A stretch of DNA of 64,000 bases from positions 7,626,001-7,690,000 of the forward strand of contig JANTQA010000029.1 in NCBI GenBank assembly GCA_027625915.1, in the 5' to 3' direction. A program made the translations under genes and the position numbers. Positions 46,058 to 59,429 of the stretch are shown piece after piece. The notes under the pieces are model-generated. The model did no database searches and had not been told where the DNA came from. It was given only the letters and a program-made list of their open reading frames with translations. This DNA comes from Anaeramoeba flamelloides. Its lineage: Eukaryota; Metamonada; Anaeramoebidae. Position 1 is the first letter of the stretch; the number at the start of each line of letters is the position of its first letter.

Positions 46058-47319
46058 TTTTAATCAAATGGCTTTCTTAAAGTCCAATTATTAAAAAAGT
46101 TAGTTTTTAGAAAAAATGATAATTTTTATTTTTATCCAAAAGATTTTTTTTTTTACACCTTTAGTTATTTTTTTATCATATTATTCCTTAACTCCTTTCA
46201 AATCCAAGTTATTAGATTAGTCACTGACATTTTTTTTTTAATCTTTACAGGTTAGACTTTAAATTAGCATCATAAAAAAAAGAAATTAACAATATCCCAT
46301 TTGAAGATACCCTTTTTTTTTTTCAAGTGACCCTTCCTTGAAATCTTATCAAAAGAGTTGACGAAGAAGTTTAAAAGCATAACAATTAAGTTCAAAAAGT
46401 TATTGATAACTTTAATAAAATGGCTCAACCTTCCATAGAATAGAAAATATACTTTTTGATAAATAACAAATAGACATTTTCCACTATAAAACAAAAATTC
46501 ATTCCTAAAAACGAAAGGCACAACAGTGTACTGTTCAGAATTTTTTCAATGTAACTATTACTTGAAAAATAAAATGAACAAAATATTCACACACCTTTTG
46601 GAAAACTGGTTTGCCAACAGTTAGTTTCAAAATTTAAATTCATTATCTTTGATAATCTTGATGTGTTTGGATTTCGAATTTCAAATTGTCTTCTTTGTTT
46701 GAATTCTTTTGATCTTTTTTTTTTTTTTAGTCAGATAAGCTGAATTGTTTTACTTTTTTTTACAATGGAAAGTATTTATTCCCAGGTTCTCTTTTTATTA
46801 TTTGTGGAGAACATTTTTCAAAATTTATCTTGATTTGAGTTAAAACAAAGATTATTTCAAACAATATTTCTTCTTTTTTTTAAAAACAAAGAGAATACAT
46901 AAATCTTATTTTTAATCTTTTTCTTCAGTGTTTTTTCCTAAATTAATCTAATTTTTAGGTGACTTTCTTTTTGGAATATTTTAAGGAAATAACTAATTTA
47001 CTTTGAACGAAACTTGGAATTAATAAAACAAGATTCGAATTCCGAAATTATTCTCTGTTCTTGGTCAAAGAAGTGTTTAAAGACCCTGGTGGTTTAACTT
47101 AATTACAATTAAGAGTTTGAGTTGTTTCGAAAAACAGAGTGGAAAAATGATTTTAAAAAAATCTTATGATTAGAAAACTTATGGTAATAAAGAAAAACTA
47201 ATAGGAAAAAAAGGAAAATAAAAAATACTTTTAAATCGGAAAATAATCATATATATATATATTTACATATATATTGGGGGACATAACACACCACCCTTAG
47301 TGATATTCTCTGTGCTTTT

Positions 47320-47950
47320 TTTTAAAAAAAAAACAAATTGAGTAAAATCAAAGATTTACCTCCATTCCTTTAATTTAAAAAAAAAAAAATTACCAAAACG
47401 ATCTATGAATTATTTATCAAACATTATGAATTTTTTTTTTATAATAGGAATATTTATATCCAATTTTTAGCACCTCTGGTGAATACAGGGAAATGTAGTC
47501 ACGTTCCGTAGATTGCCTTCAAATAACTATTTTTTTCAGAATTCAAAAGAAATGAAAAGAATCTAAGATTTTTCTTGCCCTTCATTTTAATTATTTGGAA
47601 CTTTCTTCAGGTATATAGCTTTTTTTTTAATAATTTGAGAAATAAAAAGAAAATTAACGAAATTTAATTTTTTTTTAACAAATTAAAAAAAGATAATGGT
47701 GATTTATTTTAAAACAATAGAAAAGAGAATAATTAAAGTTTTCAATACAGTTCTGTTAAATTTGGGGAAAAAATAAAGGTATTCTTATTGAGATTTTCGG
47801 TTTTATTTGTGTAAAATTTATTGATTGTATGAATAAATAGGAAACTCAAGATAAGATAATAATGGGGTTTTATCCTCAAAATAAAAGAGAACAGTTAATT
47901 TTTTTACTAAATTCTTTTAAATTCTGGAAAAGTTTTGAATTTTTTTTCTA
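47320..47950 (+). repeat. hairpin array H6 (decayed)
   Basis: Degenerate A, B and C modules with spacers such as ACGTTCCGTAGATTGCCTTC. The word ATACAGGGAAA at about 47500 also occurs in H2 (about 14333), just before the AGTGTC-type spacer. The two arrays therefore share internal order and not only the palindromes. Confidence 0.65.
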
Positions 47951-47989
47951 ATTCTTGTTTTTTTTTTTTTTCAAAAATATATTAACTTA

Positions 47990-49740
47990 TAAATTAAAAA
48001 CAAAATTAGAAATGATAAATTAAATGAATGTTTAAAATGGAAAACTCCAACATCTAATCTAATTTCTTTATTATTTACTAATTGTTTAAATCAAAAATCA
48101 AATATATATCTAAAAAAATTGATTAAATCTTGAAATTGAAAAAAAAAAATAAAAATATAATTACTATAAGATCAAACTCACTTTTAATGGGTTTTTTATG
48201 AAATGAGTTATGGTGTTTAAAATTTTGATCCATTTTTTTCTCAATTTTTGATAAGTTCGAAATTACAATCCATTTCTGAATTATTTTGATATATATATAT
48301 ATATTGTTAGAGGAAGAAAAGTAGTTTATGATTTTGTTAAGGAAATATAAAAAAAATTCCTTACAAAATACAATCAATTAGTCTTAAAATTGCACACTCT
48401 GAAAAATCTACCTAATTTCAAAAACTTTACAATAATTATAATCAAATAAAAAAGATATTTTTTATTCAAAGGCGGTTAGAATCAATTTTTTCTTTTTTTT
48501 ATTGTGGAAAATATGAAAAAAATAATCAAAACTTTAAATTAAAAAATCTTTAAAAACAAATTTTTAAAACCTGGAAAATTTAACTACATATAAGGTATTT
48601 CCAAAAAATTGGGGAACTTTTTTTTACATTTCATAGAAAATAATCTTTGTTAGTGGTAGTATTAATCAATTGGTATTACCTAATCAAGTTTAATAATAAT
48701 ACCAATTGATTCAATTACTAAAGTATTTATTACGAAATATATTGGAGGAAATATTTTCAAAAAATGAGAAAAAAAAAAAGAGCACTTTTTTTGGTTAAAG
48801 CAATGTACTGCCAATTTCAATATCAAATGTGGAAACTGAAAAGAATACAAATGATTTTTTAAACAATAAAATGTATTGATCTGTTTTAAATTCTATTGGA
48901 AATTTTGTTGTGATTAAAGGAATTCGGAAAGTAGACTTTTTAATCAAAAAGAAAATAATAAACACCAATTTTTACACCTAAAAAAATATTAGATATAATC
49001 GAGATCATAATATTTAATATCTTTTATTTATGTAATATAATACTAAGAAACAAATTGAATTGTTATCAAGTATCGAAAAATGTATTTAATGGTTTTATAT
49101 ATTTAAATACTTTTTTGAAGATTGAGTTTAATAAATATATTTTAAAATAAATTTGCCCCACTTTCCTGAAAATAGCTTGGATTGTCAGAATATCTTTATA
49201 TTTTGTTTTAAAGTACTAAATTTGGCATTTTTTAAAAAAACTCTAAAAATTTTCAGATGTCTTGATATAATGTGTTTTTTTAATGAAATTCATGTTTCTA
49301 ATAACTGGTTAAAGGGATTTAATGAAAGAATTAAAATATTTGGAGATCTTTTTTTTTTTTTTTTGATTTCAAAAAATTATTTTCAATAGTTGAATTTCTG
49401 TTATTTTATAAATTATTAAGTCTCACATTAAAATTCTCAAAAATAAAATACCTTGGTTTTTTTAATAATAACTTCTCATCTAAACACACCTGAAAAGTTT
49501 TATTGTTTTGTAAAAATGACATTTTAGGTATTTGAAAACTTGTGATATTAATATATCCCTTTTTATATATCTGTTATAACCAAACGAAATACTTTTTTAT
49601 TTGGGTATTTTTAATCAATAATTAATAAAACAAGATTTAATATGCCGAAGAGTTTGATATACCCCAAATATTAAAAGTATCAATCTATGTTATTATTATT
49701 TCTCAGAATTTTTACAAATTATCAGACACTAAATTTAATT
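47990..49740 (+). mobile_element. decayed LINE fragments, interrupted by an M1 MITE
   Basis: Plus-strand frames give KLNECLKWKTPTSNLISLLF (about 48020-48110). After the MITE at 48593-49177 comes NNWLKGFNERIKIFGDLFFFFLIS (about 49290-49370), which I read as the RT segment around a lost FADD box. KFSKIKYLGFFNNN (about 49430-49480) is the YLG motif also seen in the better LINE copy at 13139. Several stops and frame changes separate the pieces. The identification rests mainly on the order of the FADD-like and YLG segments. Confidence 0.5.
48593..49177. mobile_element. MITE family M1, copy 4
   Basis: A 585-bp element with ends AGGTATTTCCAAAAAATT and CCTGAAAATAGCT. TA lies on the left; on the right it is TG, presumably a mutated TA. 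Internal landmarks are as in the other copies. It sits within LINE-like sequence. Confidence 0.88.
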
Positions 49741-52700
49741 CCAATTATTAATTCTAATAATAAATGATTATAAATAATTCACTAATTACTTATTTTCATA
49801 AAAATAATTTTTTCTTTTTTCTTTTTAATATTCGAAAGAGAAAATTTATATAATCTTTTTAATATCAAGAATTTAATAAATATTAACTTTTAAAAAAAAT
49901 ATAAGATCAATTTTTTCTGATCTTCCGGCCATCATTATTTGATTTATTTTTCGTATATTTGTACAATAATATGAAAATTTTAAAGGTTATTTATTCATAT
50001 TAACTCTCAAAGATTACCAAATGTGAGATTTACAGAAAATAAAAAATTTTTGTATATTTTTCTTTTTCTTTTTTTTTTATACTGTTGTCAAAATAAAGTG
50101 TGTAGAAAAGTTTAATCTATATTTCAAAATAAAAAACTTGTTGTTTCTTGTTATAGAAGACCTATACATCAACAGATCCAAGAAAACAACAATAAAACCT
50201 AATTAAATATGGTATTTGTTTCATAAAGTCCCATTATATAAAAAGAAATTCTAAAAATCAAGGATCAAATTAGAAAATTTATCTCAAAAAATAGAGTATA
50301 TATTTTTGAAAATTTTAAAATCAGAAAAACAAATATCAAAACAAAATGACAAAAAAAATGTAAACAAATTGCCTTTCTTATTAAAATTTTACTAAAAAAA
50401 TTAAGGAGTTTATCTTCTTAAATTTGATTTGAACTTGGGTATGCGATTTGGTAGTCGATTGGATGTTCCCTTGGTACAAGAAGAAAAAAAAGCATGAATT
50501 ATATTTCAAAATATAGATTATAATCGTTGTGCACTCATTATTTTGATCACTGTAATCCAAAAATCCTAACAAAAAAGCACAAGATCTTTTTATTGAAGAA
50601 TTAATTGAGAAAAATGAGCTCTTTTAAATATGAAGTATCATTTCTCTCAAGTTGATAAATGTAGTTGTTCATCAAGTTAAATTGAACCTTTGAGAAAAGA
50701 ATTACCCTTCCCTTTGAGAAAAAAGTTAAATACGGGTTACTAATCCCTCGACATATGAGTCTAATTTGTAGGGTGTTACCTTAAATACAAGAGAGTAAAA
50801 GTTTCAGATCTCAATTTTTTATGTTTTTTTTTTTTCAAACGAATATTTCAAATTATTTTTGATTTTTTTACAAAAACAATTTTTCTAACAAGAAATCCAA
50901 TCTCGACAAATTAAATAAGAAAAGAAATAGAATACTGAGAATAACATTTATTGTTGAAAAAAATAATAGGGTCATTTTCATATTGCCCATATTTTATTGT
51001 ATCTGATCTTTCTTTGTTTTAAGGAAAAAAACTTTAATTTTTTTTACTTTTTACTCTTTTTTCAAATGGGGATTTTTTACTGTAAGATTATTAGAAAAAG
51101 CTTACTTTGTGAAAAATATGGTGTTGTAAAACAACCACAGGTTGTATTGAATTGAATTAAATGGAGACTGATCAACAAGTACTCTATTTAGTCAAAATTG
51201 AAGAAAATAGGAAATAATGAACAATAAAAGATGATATTTTTTTTTAAATTTGAATATTTGTTATTGAATCATTTGTATTTTTATTTTTATGATCATAGAA
51301 ATCTTTTTTTGTTTACTGGTATTTGAATTTTAAATAGGCTTTTTTTTTTATTTCATATTCAATTTCTCTTTGAGAATATAGATCGAGAGCCTCAAATTGC
51401 AACCAATTTCTTTGAGAACTGTATTTATAAAAAAACTATATGGAAAAGGAAGTGAAAAATCTTTCCCATTTAGAATTCAAATACCAGTAATTGAGTTTTT
51501 GTTTTTTGAAAAAACTCATTGTAATACCTCACTTTGAGAGTACCCATCAAAGCCCCGCCAAGATACTCTACTCAAAAAAGAATTATCTTTGAAATGAAGG
51601 TAAAAGGAAAATACCTACATTTCTAAAATATTTGGATCAGTTTGAGGGAAGATTATAATTTGTGTTGGGTTTTTAACATGATTTGTTTCAATCAACAAGT
51701 CGAAACAATCATCATTTAAGAAATAATACCCTAATCTTTAACTTTTGTAATTTACTTTTTCTTATTTTCCTCCATTAACCAAACAGTTTTTCAAAATCTT
51801 AAATCACAAACTTGGTGACAATATTTAAAACAAAATTACAAACCTATTTTGGATAACAATTTTTCTCTTTTAAAATACGGATAGAGTTTGAAAAAGGGTT
51901 TTATTTTGATCCCCTTGAGAATAAATCTGTCTGTCTTTTAATTTAAACGACTTTACAAATCCATTTTTTGTTTTTTGTTTTATAACGAAAAATATTCTTG
52001 ACAAAAAGTATTTAGGAAATAATTTCCACCACATTTTCTCTGCTGTTCATTAGTGTTGTTGTTTTGAATCTTCTTAATTTCATGATACCTTTGGAAAAAA
52101 TTAAAACTGATTGCAAAAGCTAGAAATAAAATTTTCTTAATAATTTACAGAGTATTTTCTTTTGTCATTTTCCTCAAAATCCAAACAACAACCAGCCAAC
52201 GATTTACAATTCGAAAAAACAATTGATCATGAAAATTAAAAATAAGAAATACACAAAAAATTTTTTCCGACTTTTTTTTGAATTAAATTTGTCATCATAA
52301 GAAATTCTTAAACCTCAAAAGAAAACTCTTCTAACAAAAATTGGCCAATCTAAAATCAAAACTATTCAATATTTCTCTTTTTTACAATTTTATAATTTTT
52401 TTTAAATGCAAAGAAAATATACAATATTAATACATTTAAATTACAAAGTTATCGAAAATGAATTGAAGTCAAATTTAAGAGGATTTTTGAAGAAATTGTT
52501 TGTTTTTCTTGAGTATTCAATTCTGATCTTATACTCAGTTAATCCTACACTCTTGAAAACCAAAATTCTCATTAATTAAAAGAATTTAGGCTTATTAATT
52601 TTTCAAAAGAAATTATGATTAGGGAAAAATGGATAACAAACTAATTTTCAAAAGTTTGGAAATTTAGAAAACTTGAAAGAAGAAAATCAAATTTTTATCT

Positions 52701-53514
52701 TCGCCTTTGAGGTTTGAATTTGTTTCAATCATAAGTTATCTTTTGGAGTCAAATTAGATTATCAACAAAAAAAGAATTGTGATTTTTTTCCACTTCTTTG
52801 AAAAGTGACGAAAACAAATTTTGCAATGAACCTTTAAATTTTATTAGAAATTTTCGAAGAGAGTGACAGTAAAAGTTTAAATTAATTAAAAGAGAAAAAA
52901 GAAATATTGTGTAGAGAAAAAATATTTCACAAATAAAAAATTTTTGTCTCTCATTATTCAGAAAACTAACAAGCCTTTTTAAACATTAAATAAGTGAATA
53001 AAAAAAATTTTTTTTGTGAATTTAATTTTTCAGAAATGCAAAAAAAAAGTTAAAATAAATTTGACTTTAAATCAAAAACCAAAAGCTTTTAAGAGTTGTG
53101 TAGTAAAAAAGTAAGTTAAAAAAAATTTTTTTTTAACATTTTTTTCTAAAAAAGAGAAGTTGAGAATAATTCAAAAGAAAATTTTACAAACAAATAGCTT
53201 GGTGCTTGAGTGAAATATTTAATCAAAAAGGTTTTTTTTTTATTTGATTTTTCAAAAAAAATACCTTTCAATTGATCATTTTTTTTCTAATTTATTGAAC
53301 TCAAGTTCATTTTTCTAATTTATTCTTTTTAATAACTTTACCTTTTAATAAGAAAAATTTAACTCTTGTTATCTTTTCATTTCTCGGTTTAACAAACTTG
53401 AATATTTCTCTTAAATTTTTAAGAACTTTTTTATAATTTATTTTTGACATTTTTGTACCCACAAGTAATATTTTTTTTATTACAAATTTTGATTTTCAAA
53501 ACATACACTTTTCA

Positions 53515-54295
53515 ATGGAAAACTCTATGAAACCACAAATCGTGAAGCAACGCATCAGAAGAAAAAAACAAAAGGAAAAACGAATTGATTTTCTGGAAGA
53601 GCTGCCCGATGAAATCAATTATCAAATTTTACAGAATTTGGATGAAAAAGCCTTGGTCAAGTGCTCGTTGGTCAACAAAAACTGGAACAGACTAGCCAAC
53701 GATGATCTGTTGTGGTACGAGAAAAGCAATAAGGTCTGCACAACCTATAAAAAATATCGATCAGGATGGAAGGCATTGTATTTTGCAAAACAAACAAAAG
53801 AAAAGTTAACACCAGACTCGCAGCTGTTTGTTGACGTAAACCCTAACCAAAGCTATGCCTATTTCAGTGGCAATTCGTGCACCTCGCACAACCACCCTTC
53901 GATTTTTGCCTACGAGGACAACCTCACAATCTGTGGGAAGGGTATCTTTTTAGAAATACCAATGTTACATTCAGTTGAGGCACTAAATCTCTTTGCAATG
54001 CTATTAAAGAAAAGAAAATATCACCCCAAATTTCGAATTGGAAGGAATTTCGATTATGATTTCAAATTCAACAAAAAAGAAAGAATGATCGAAATTAAGA
54101 AATTTGGCAAACAATTGCTCAAAACAAAAATGTGAGTGCCTTTCACTCTTCACTCCACAGACGCCCCTTTTGATTGGTTCCCTTGAATCCATCTCTTCTG
54201 ATTTCAAGATTTCTGAATTGCTTTTTTTTTGGGCATTAAATTTCAGGCTTTCACAAGCTCTGAATAACAAAAACAGACTTGAGTGTAAAATTTGA
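53515..54295 (+). CDS. F-box protein, two exons
   Basis: The exons are 53515-54131 and 54247-54295, giving 221 residues. The 115-bp intron has donor GTGAGTGCC and acceptor TTTCAG. Without splicing the frame would stop immediately after Met-206. Splicing restores that Met and adds LSQALNNKNRLECKI before a TGA. A basic N-terminus (RIRRKKQKEKR) precedes an F-box at residues about 27-70: FLEELPDEINYQILQNLDEK, then CSLVNKNWNRLANDDLLWYE. F-box proteins bind Skp1 in SCF ubiquitin ligases. The C-terminal half shows no known substrate-binding repeat. It has a Cys/His-bearing segment (SGNSCTSHNHPS) and a mixed alpha/beta look. The ATG at 53515 is the first in frame. The gene is richer in G+C than its flanks and looks intact. 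Confidence 0.88.
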
Positions 54296-55017
54296 TGAAA
54301 AATCTTTAGAATGTAACAAATGAAAAATCTTTTTAACATTTTTTTTTCAATCACAATAATAGACTGAAACACAATTTTGAAGATCGGTATTTGGATTTTT
54401 TCATTTCAAATATTATTCTACCCTATTGTATTTCAAAAAAATGAATTATTTTTGGATATAATTTTCAATAAAAAAAAAAACCAAAACAACAAAAACACTT
54501 TTTAATTTTTTAATTTCGTTTTGTGGTTTGTATTTTATTTTTCTGTTAAATCGAAAAAGATAGTAATTCTCAATACTCTGGAAAATTCCATTTTTTTTGA
54601 ACAGTCAAAAAGATTCGTAAAATTCTGAAAAGATATTCGAGTTTTAAGGACTACGTTCCCACCATTGAGAGGGTTGAGCTATTATGTTATTTCACTTTCG
54701 CTTCTCAAAAAGAATTTTCAAACTGAAGAAATTAGACAAAACAAAAAAAAAATCAACATTTTTTCATCTTTATTTTTGTACACAAACTCTTTTTTTCAAT
54801 CTTTTTCAAAGAAAAGGAAATTGAAAATAACAAAAAAAAATAATTACAAAAAATAACTTTTGGGGATTTTCAAGTGCAAGTTCAAATTTGAGAACATTTG
54901 GAACTTTGGCAAATAAATTGTAAATAATATATAGACCAGCTCAAGAATTATTGTGAGTTCATTAAGCTGAAATGGAAATTCTAAAATATTAAAATCAAAT
55001 TATGGCCTGATCCTACA

Positions 55018-55175
55018 AGTAAAAATTTGCGAAAATTGTTAAAATTGTGAAAATTTCAAAATTTTTTTTCTCAAAGAAATTCTCAGTGTGTAAATATTAC
55101 TGTGATTTCATAACTCTTTCAAGTGTTTTTTTTATCCATTATTTCACTATTTTAACCCGAAAATATAACTCTAAA
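55018..55175. repeat. dispersed repeat R6, copy 2
   Basis: The counterpart of 3955-4112, sharing AAAGAAATTCTCAGTG-like, CATAACTCTTTCA and TTTTAACCCGAAAA. It ends about 40 bp before the second M2 element. Confidence 0.5.
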
Positions 55176-55213
55176 AGATAAATTTATAATTTATTGAGAA
55201 ATCATTAAACATT

Positions 55214-55724
55214 CTATAATATTAAAAAAATACCAGACATATAAATAATCACCGATATGATTTTAATTTTTAATATTCTGAAAATTGCTGTGTAATTTCA
55301 TTTATTTTAAACCAAATCCTTTTTTGAAGAATCAAACTTTGAAATTTACAACTCACCCACTCATTAGAATGAAGATTAATTAAATTACAATTGTTCAAAA
55401 CACTATTCAATCAAAAAAAAAAAAACAAGAATAAAATTATCATTTTCCAAATTCATAGCAAACCTCTCTAGAACTATATTATTTGATCAAAAAAAGTAGA
55501 TCTACTCTAGACTAGGAAACAATTATATAAGTATACTATTGAGACCCCGTATCTTAATGAACTTTATGTGAGTTTGTTATTTAGTTCATAAAGAATTTAT
55601 TCATTTATAAAAAGAATTTGATTTTAAATAAACAAAATTGTACAAGCAATTTTACTAATTTTAACAATTAAAAATCATGTCATAGATTTTTTTTTCAATG
55701 CCCAGTATTTTTTTCAATACTATA
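55214..55724. mobile_element. MITE family M2, copy 2
   Basis: About 510 bp, sharing order and words with 10946-11444. The left end is CTATAATATTAAAAAAATAC and the right end is the complement of CTATAGTATTGAAAAAAATA. More diverged inside than copy 1. Confidence 0.75.
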
Positions 55725-56323
55725 GCTTTTTTTCATTGTTAGGAAAGAGTTTTATTATCTTTCGATCTATTTTTTGAGAATTTTTTCAATCTTTTTAATT
55801 TAAATTGTGAAACTTATAACAATTTTTTTACCAAATACTTCTAAATTCAAATAAATCGTTGGGAATTTTTATTTCACTTTTTATTTTTATTTACTTGGCT
55901 TGAAATACGACATCTTATTAATTTAAATATTACGAAACCCTGTAAAATTTGTTGAATCTTCAAAATATTCTTTTTTCAATAACCATTTTAAATTTAAAGT
56001 GATTCTATTTATAAAAAAAAAAAACAATTTGAATTCAAAATTTTTTTAATTTTTTTTTAATTTATTAATAATTTTTACTTAAATTTATTTCAATTCAAAA
56101 AAAAAAAAATACCATTTGGAACTTAGTATACATTCAAATATTTAAAATTGAAAAAAATTTTTCTGAATGTAAAAGCTCCTTTCAAAAAAAATTCTAATTT
56201 TTCGTACCCCTTTCTTTTTTAATTTGAGATCAATTTTTTTCAACATCTACGTTTTCCAAAGAGTTCAAAGTTGATGGTTTTAGAATATCTAAACAATAAC
56301 CCAATTAAAATTATTCATTATTA

Positions 56324-56324
56324 C

Positions 56325-56388
<64 letters not shown>

Positions 56389-56401
56389 TATATATATATA
56401 G
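56324..56401. repeat. (ATA)n / (AT)n microsatellite
   Basis: About 22 ATA units run directly into a short AT run. Confidence 0.92.
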
Positions 56402-56744
56402 TTTTCTGTTGGTGTGTGTGTATTTTTGACTTTTAAAAAATATTTTCAATTTATTAAGAAAATGAAATTACTGCTGTTTGAGATTTGACAGATATAAAAT
56501 ACATTCTAAAAGATTTATATATACTATATTACCGTTTAGGCATCTTGCCAACATAATAATAAATAAAAATCAAATTATGAATTAAAAAAAAATTTAAAAA
56601 AAATTTTCATAGAATTTACATTTATTAGGAACCTAGCCATTCAGTTCAAAAATTTATGTGATAATTTGTAAAATATTTTTTCGTACTTTTTATGTTTTTT
56701 TAATAAAATTTCTGAACAAAAATTTGAAATTATGGGGGCACAGT

Positions 56745-58160
56745 AGAGTACTTTTGAACATTATAAAGTGCTGTAGAGTACCTATATTTTCCAGAATTTA
56801 AAATAATGGAGAAAAACCAAAGATTCTACTCAATTATTTTGAATTATGGAAAAGATAAGGGTGTGTTTTTTTTAATTTTAGAAATTAAAACAAACCTAAA
56901 AATCGTTTTCTTTAAGTTTTATTATTTTATAAAATCAATGGATTTTAAAATAAACAGAAAAAAAAAAAACCTAACTACATTTTTTTATAAATTTAAGAAA
57001 TTAAATTCAAATATTAATTTTTTTTTTATTGTAATTTAAGGGAGGAGTTTATAATTCCTCTTGTTTACCGTTAGATTTTTTTTTAATTTTTTTTTTGATT
57101 AGAAAACCAATAGATTTTTGAAACAAAAACAAAAAGTGAAAAAAACCTAGGCACTTTTCGTTAGTTTTTTTTTTTATTTAAAAGAATTGAACAAAATCTT
57201 TAATTTATCTCCATTCTTTTGAATTTTTGAAAAGATCCATTAAGTTTTCTTGAGTTTTCTGTTTATTTGTGAAGTATTCTAGTTTTTTTTTTGAGGTTTT
57301 CTATTTTATTTCTGAAGTGTTCTAGGTTTTTTAAGGTTTTCGATTTTATTTCGAAGTTTTCTGGGTTTTTTTACTTTTTGAAATAAACAGAAAATTTAAT
57401 AAATTTTCGGTTTATTACAAAAATTAAAAAAAAACCCAACGAAAATGTATTGATTTTCTAAATAAATAGAAAACTCAAAAAAACCTAACGAAAATCGATA
57501 GATTTAACAAATAAAAAAGAAAACCTCAAGAAAATTACATTAGGTTTTTTTTTTAATTTCTAAAATTAAAAAAAAACCTAGGCATTCTACAATACTCTAA
57601 TACACTTCCATGATTCCTAAACTTGAATTTAGAAATTGTAAAAAAATTCAAATATAGTTTTATTGTCTACTAGAGCTAATAAAGATATTGAATCTTGTTT
57701 ATTAATAATATAAATAATATTATTACTATTTAAAATAAGTGAAAAATTAATTTTTTCTAATGGATAAATCCAGATTTTACGATTATTTTCATAGGATGAG
57801 CAATTCCATAGAAAATGATACAAATCTTCAATGATATCTAAATTTTTATTTATTTTACACAATTGACAAAATTTTGATTTATTTTTATTCATAAAATAAG
57901 AATATCTATTAAGATAATTTGTATAATTTCTTAACTTTAGAATCAAAGTTGAACACTTCCAAAATATTAATTTTTTTTTTTTATTTCTGAAATGAAAAAA
58001 AACCTAACTGAACCTTTCCACAAGTCAAAAAAGAGATAAATTAATATTTTTCCGTATTCTTGTATATTATGTAAAACCTAACGGCGCATTTCTAGAGGTT
58101 ATCTGTTTTATCTATAAAAAGTAACACTTTTTAAAATGAACAGAAAACTCAAGAAAATAG
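56745..58160 (-). repeat. hairpin array H7, compound, with LINE fragment inside
   Basis: There are three blocks of A, B and C palindromes: 56745-57000, 57060-57600 and 57960-58160. An inverted copy of the terminal module (57041-57074: GGAGGAGTTTATAATTCCTC, then TACCGTTAG) and a T-run to its left show that the part from 57600 down to 57041 reads on the minus strand. That is the same strand as the LINE fragment between the blocks. Confidence 0.75.
57629..57946 (-). mobile_element. LINE C-terminal fragment with Cys/His motif
   Basis: A 105-codon frame containing KSKFCQLCKINKNLDIIEDL followed by YHFLWNCSSYENNRKIWIYP. This is the C-x2-C ... H-x4-C pattern found at the C-terminus of many LINE ORF2 proteins, just before LEKI-type sequence. 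The fragment ends near 57629 and hairpin modules start within 30 bases. Minus-strand peptides at about 58330-58150 (RKESQRKLITIKMKRRKII) may be an upstream piece. Confidence 0.7.
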
Positions 58161-58576
58161 AACACAAATTGATTAATTTTTAATTTGATCTTTTAAATAA
58201 TATTATCTTTATTGTATACTAATTTTTTAATAATTTTTCTTCTTTTCATTTTTATTGTTATCAATTTTCTTTGAGATTCCTTTCTTCCAATAAAGGAAAA
58301 AAAAAAAACATATTTTTTTTTAAATCTTACACAATTTATAGAATTATCAAACCATTATAATAACTGGGATTATGATTGAATCTATCTTTTAATAAGTCGT
58401 TAATATTTTTTTGAACCAAAACTGGTTTTCATAGCAAATTAATTTTAAAAACTGAAGAAAAAAGAAACTAATAAAAAAAAAAAACAATGATAAGATCAGA
58501 ATAATTATTGAATTAATTTTGATTGTACGAAATATTAATCTAAATTTTCATAGAACCAAAGTAAAAAATATAACAC

Positions 58577-58775
58577 CATTTCAAAAATTGTGACTCACGT
58601 GAAATAAGTTGAAAGAAAAAAAAAAATTATCCGTTAGTATTCAAGAGCAATTAATAACCAAATCTGATTTGTAACACACTTTAAACCATTCTAAATATAT
58701 AAAAACCCGATAATTTAAAAATTAATAAAAATAAAACCAAAAACTAAAAAAAAGTGAGTCAAAATTTTTGAAATG
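58577..58775. mobile_element. palindrome-ended element M4, copy B
   Basis: Bounded by CATTTCAAAAATTGTGACTC and a near-complement. The 150 bp to its right (to about 58925) matches, in inverse orientation, the left flank of copy A at 34030-34192. Confidence 0.65.
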
Positions 58776-59429
58776 AGCATTAGAGATTTTCATATTACTG
58801 AAATTTCACTGAAAAAAAGTTGAACACTAAGATTTTATAATGAATAATTAAATACATTTTAAAAGACATTACATAGTCTCAATTTTCATCGAGATTATTT
58901 TATACTTTCGAAGATCTTTTTTTTATCCACATGATCTTTTTCAATAAAAAAATAAGATAAAGAAAAAAAAAATTGTAAAAAAAATGCACAAAAAAATCAA
59001 AAAAAAAATAACAATTTCAACCTCCTCCACCCAACTGATCCCTATTCCAGAAATAACAAAATGATACTAAATCCAATCTTAAAAGAATTAATGTAAACAT
59101 ATTCTACATAGGGAGTAGAGTTGTGGACAACAAAAAACTTATAAATTCACATTTTTTTTTTTAAAGTTAGGTGTTATCAAGTCAAACCAATTGTACTCAA
59201 CCTTACAAGCAAACTAATTTTTCAAGGATTCTGAATGCTGAAATTTTTTGGAAAAAAAACTTATTACTCTAGGCCCACTCATTTAAACTGATACCCAAAC
59301 AACTTATTTAATGAAAAAAAAAAAAAAAAACAATTAATAAAAAAATAAGATATCCAGGAGCCATATTCTTTAAATTATCAATTTTGATGTAAAGTGTTCA
59401 TAGAAAATAAAGATATACAGATCAAAAAA

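Larger units (their letters stand above)
46058..53514. other. 7.5-kb gene-free stretch
   Basis: No host gene is recognisable. It contains array H6, a decayed LINE with an M1 MITE inside (about 47990-49740) and long A/T-rich tracts. ORFs at 46270-46521 and 50381-50572 are Phe/Ile/Lys-rich, and I treat them as chance. Confidence 0.6.
54296..59429. other. repeat-rich intergenic region
   Basis: Between the F-box gene and the 3' end of the surface-protein gene there is no host gene. Present are R6 and M2 copies back to back (55018-55724), a long ATA microsatellite, array H7 with a LINE C-terminal fragment, and an M4 copy. Confidence 0.65.
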
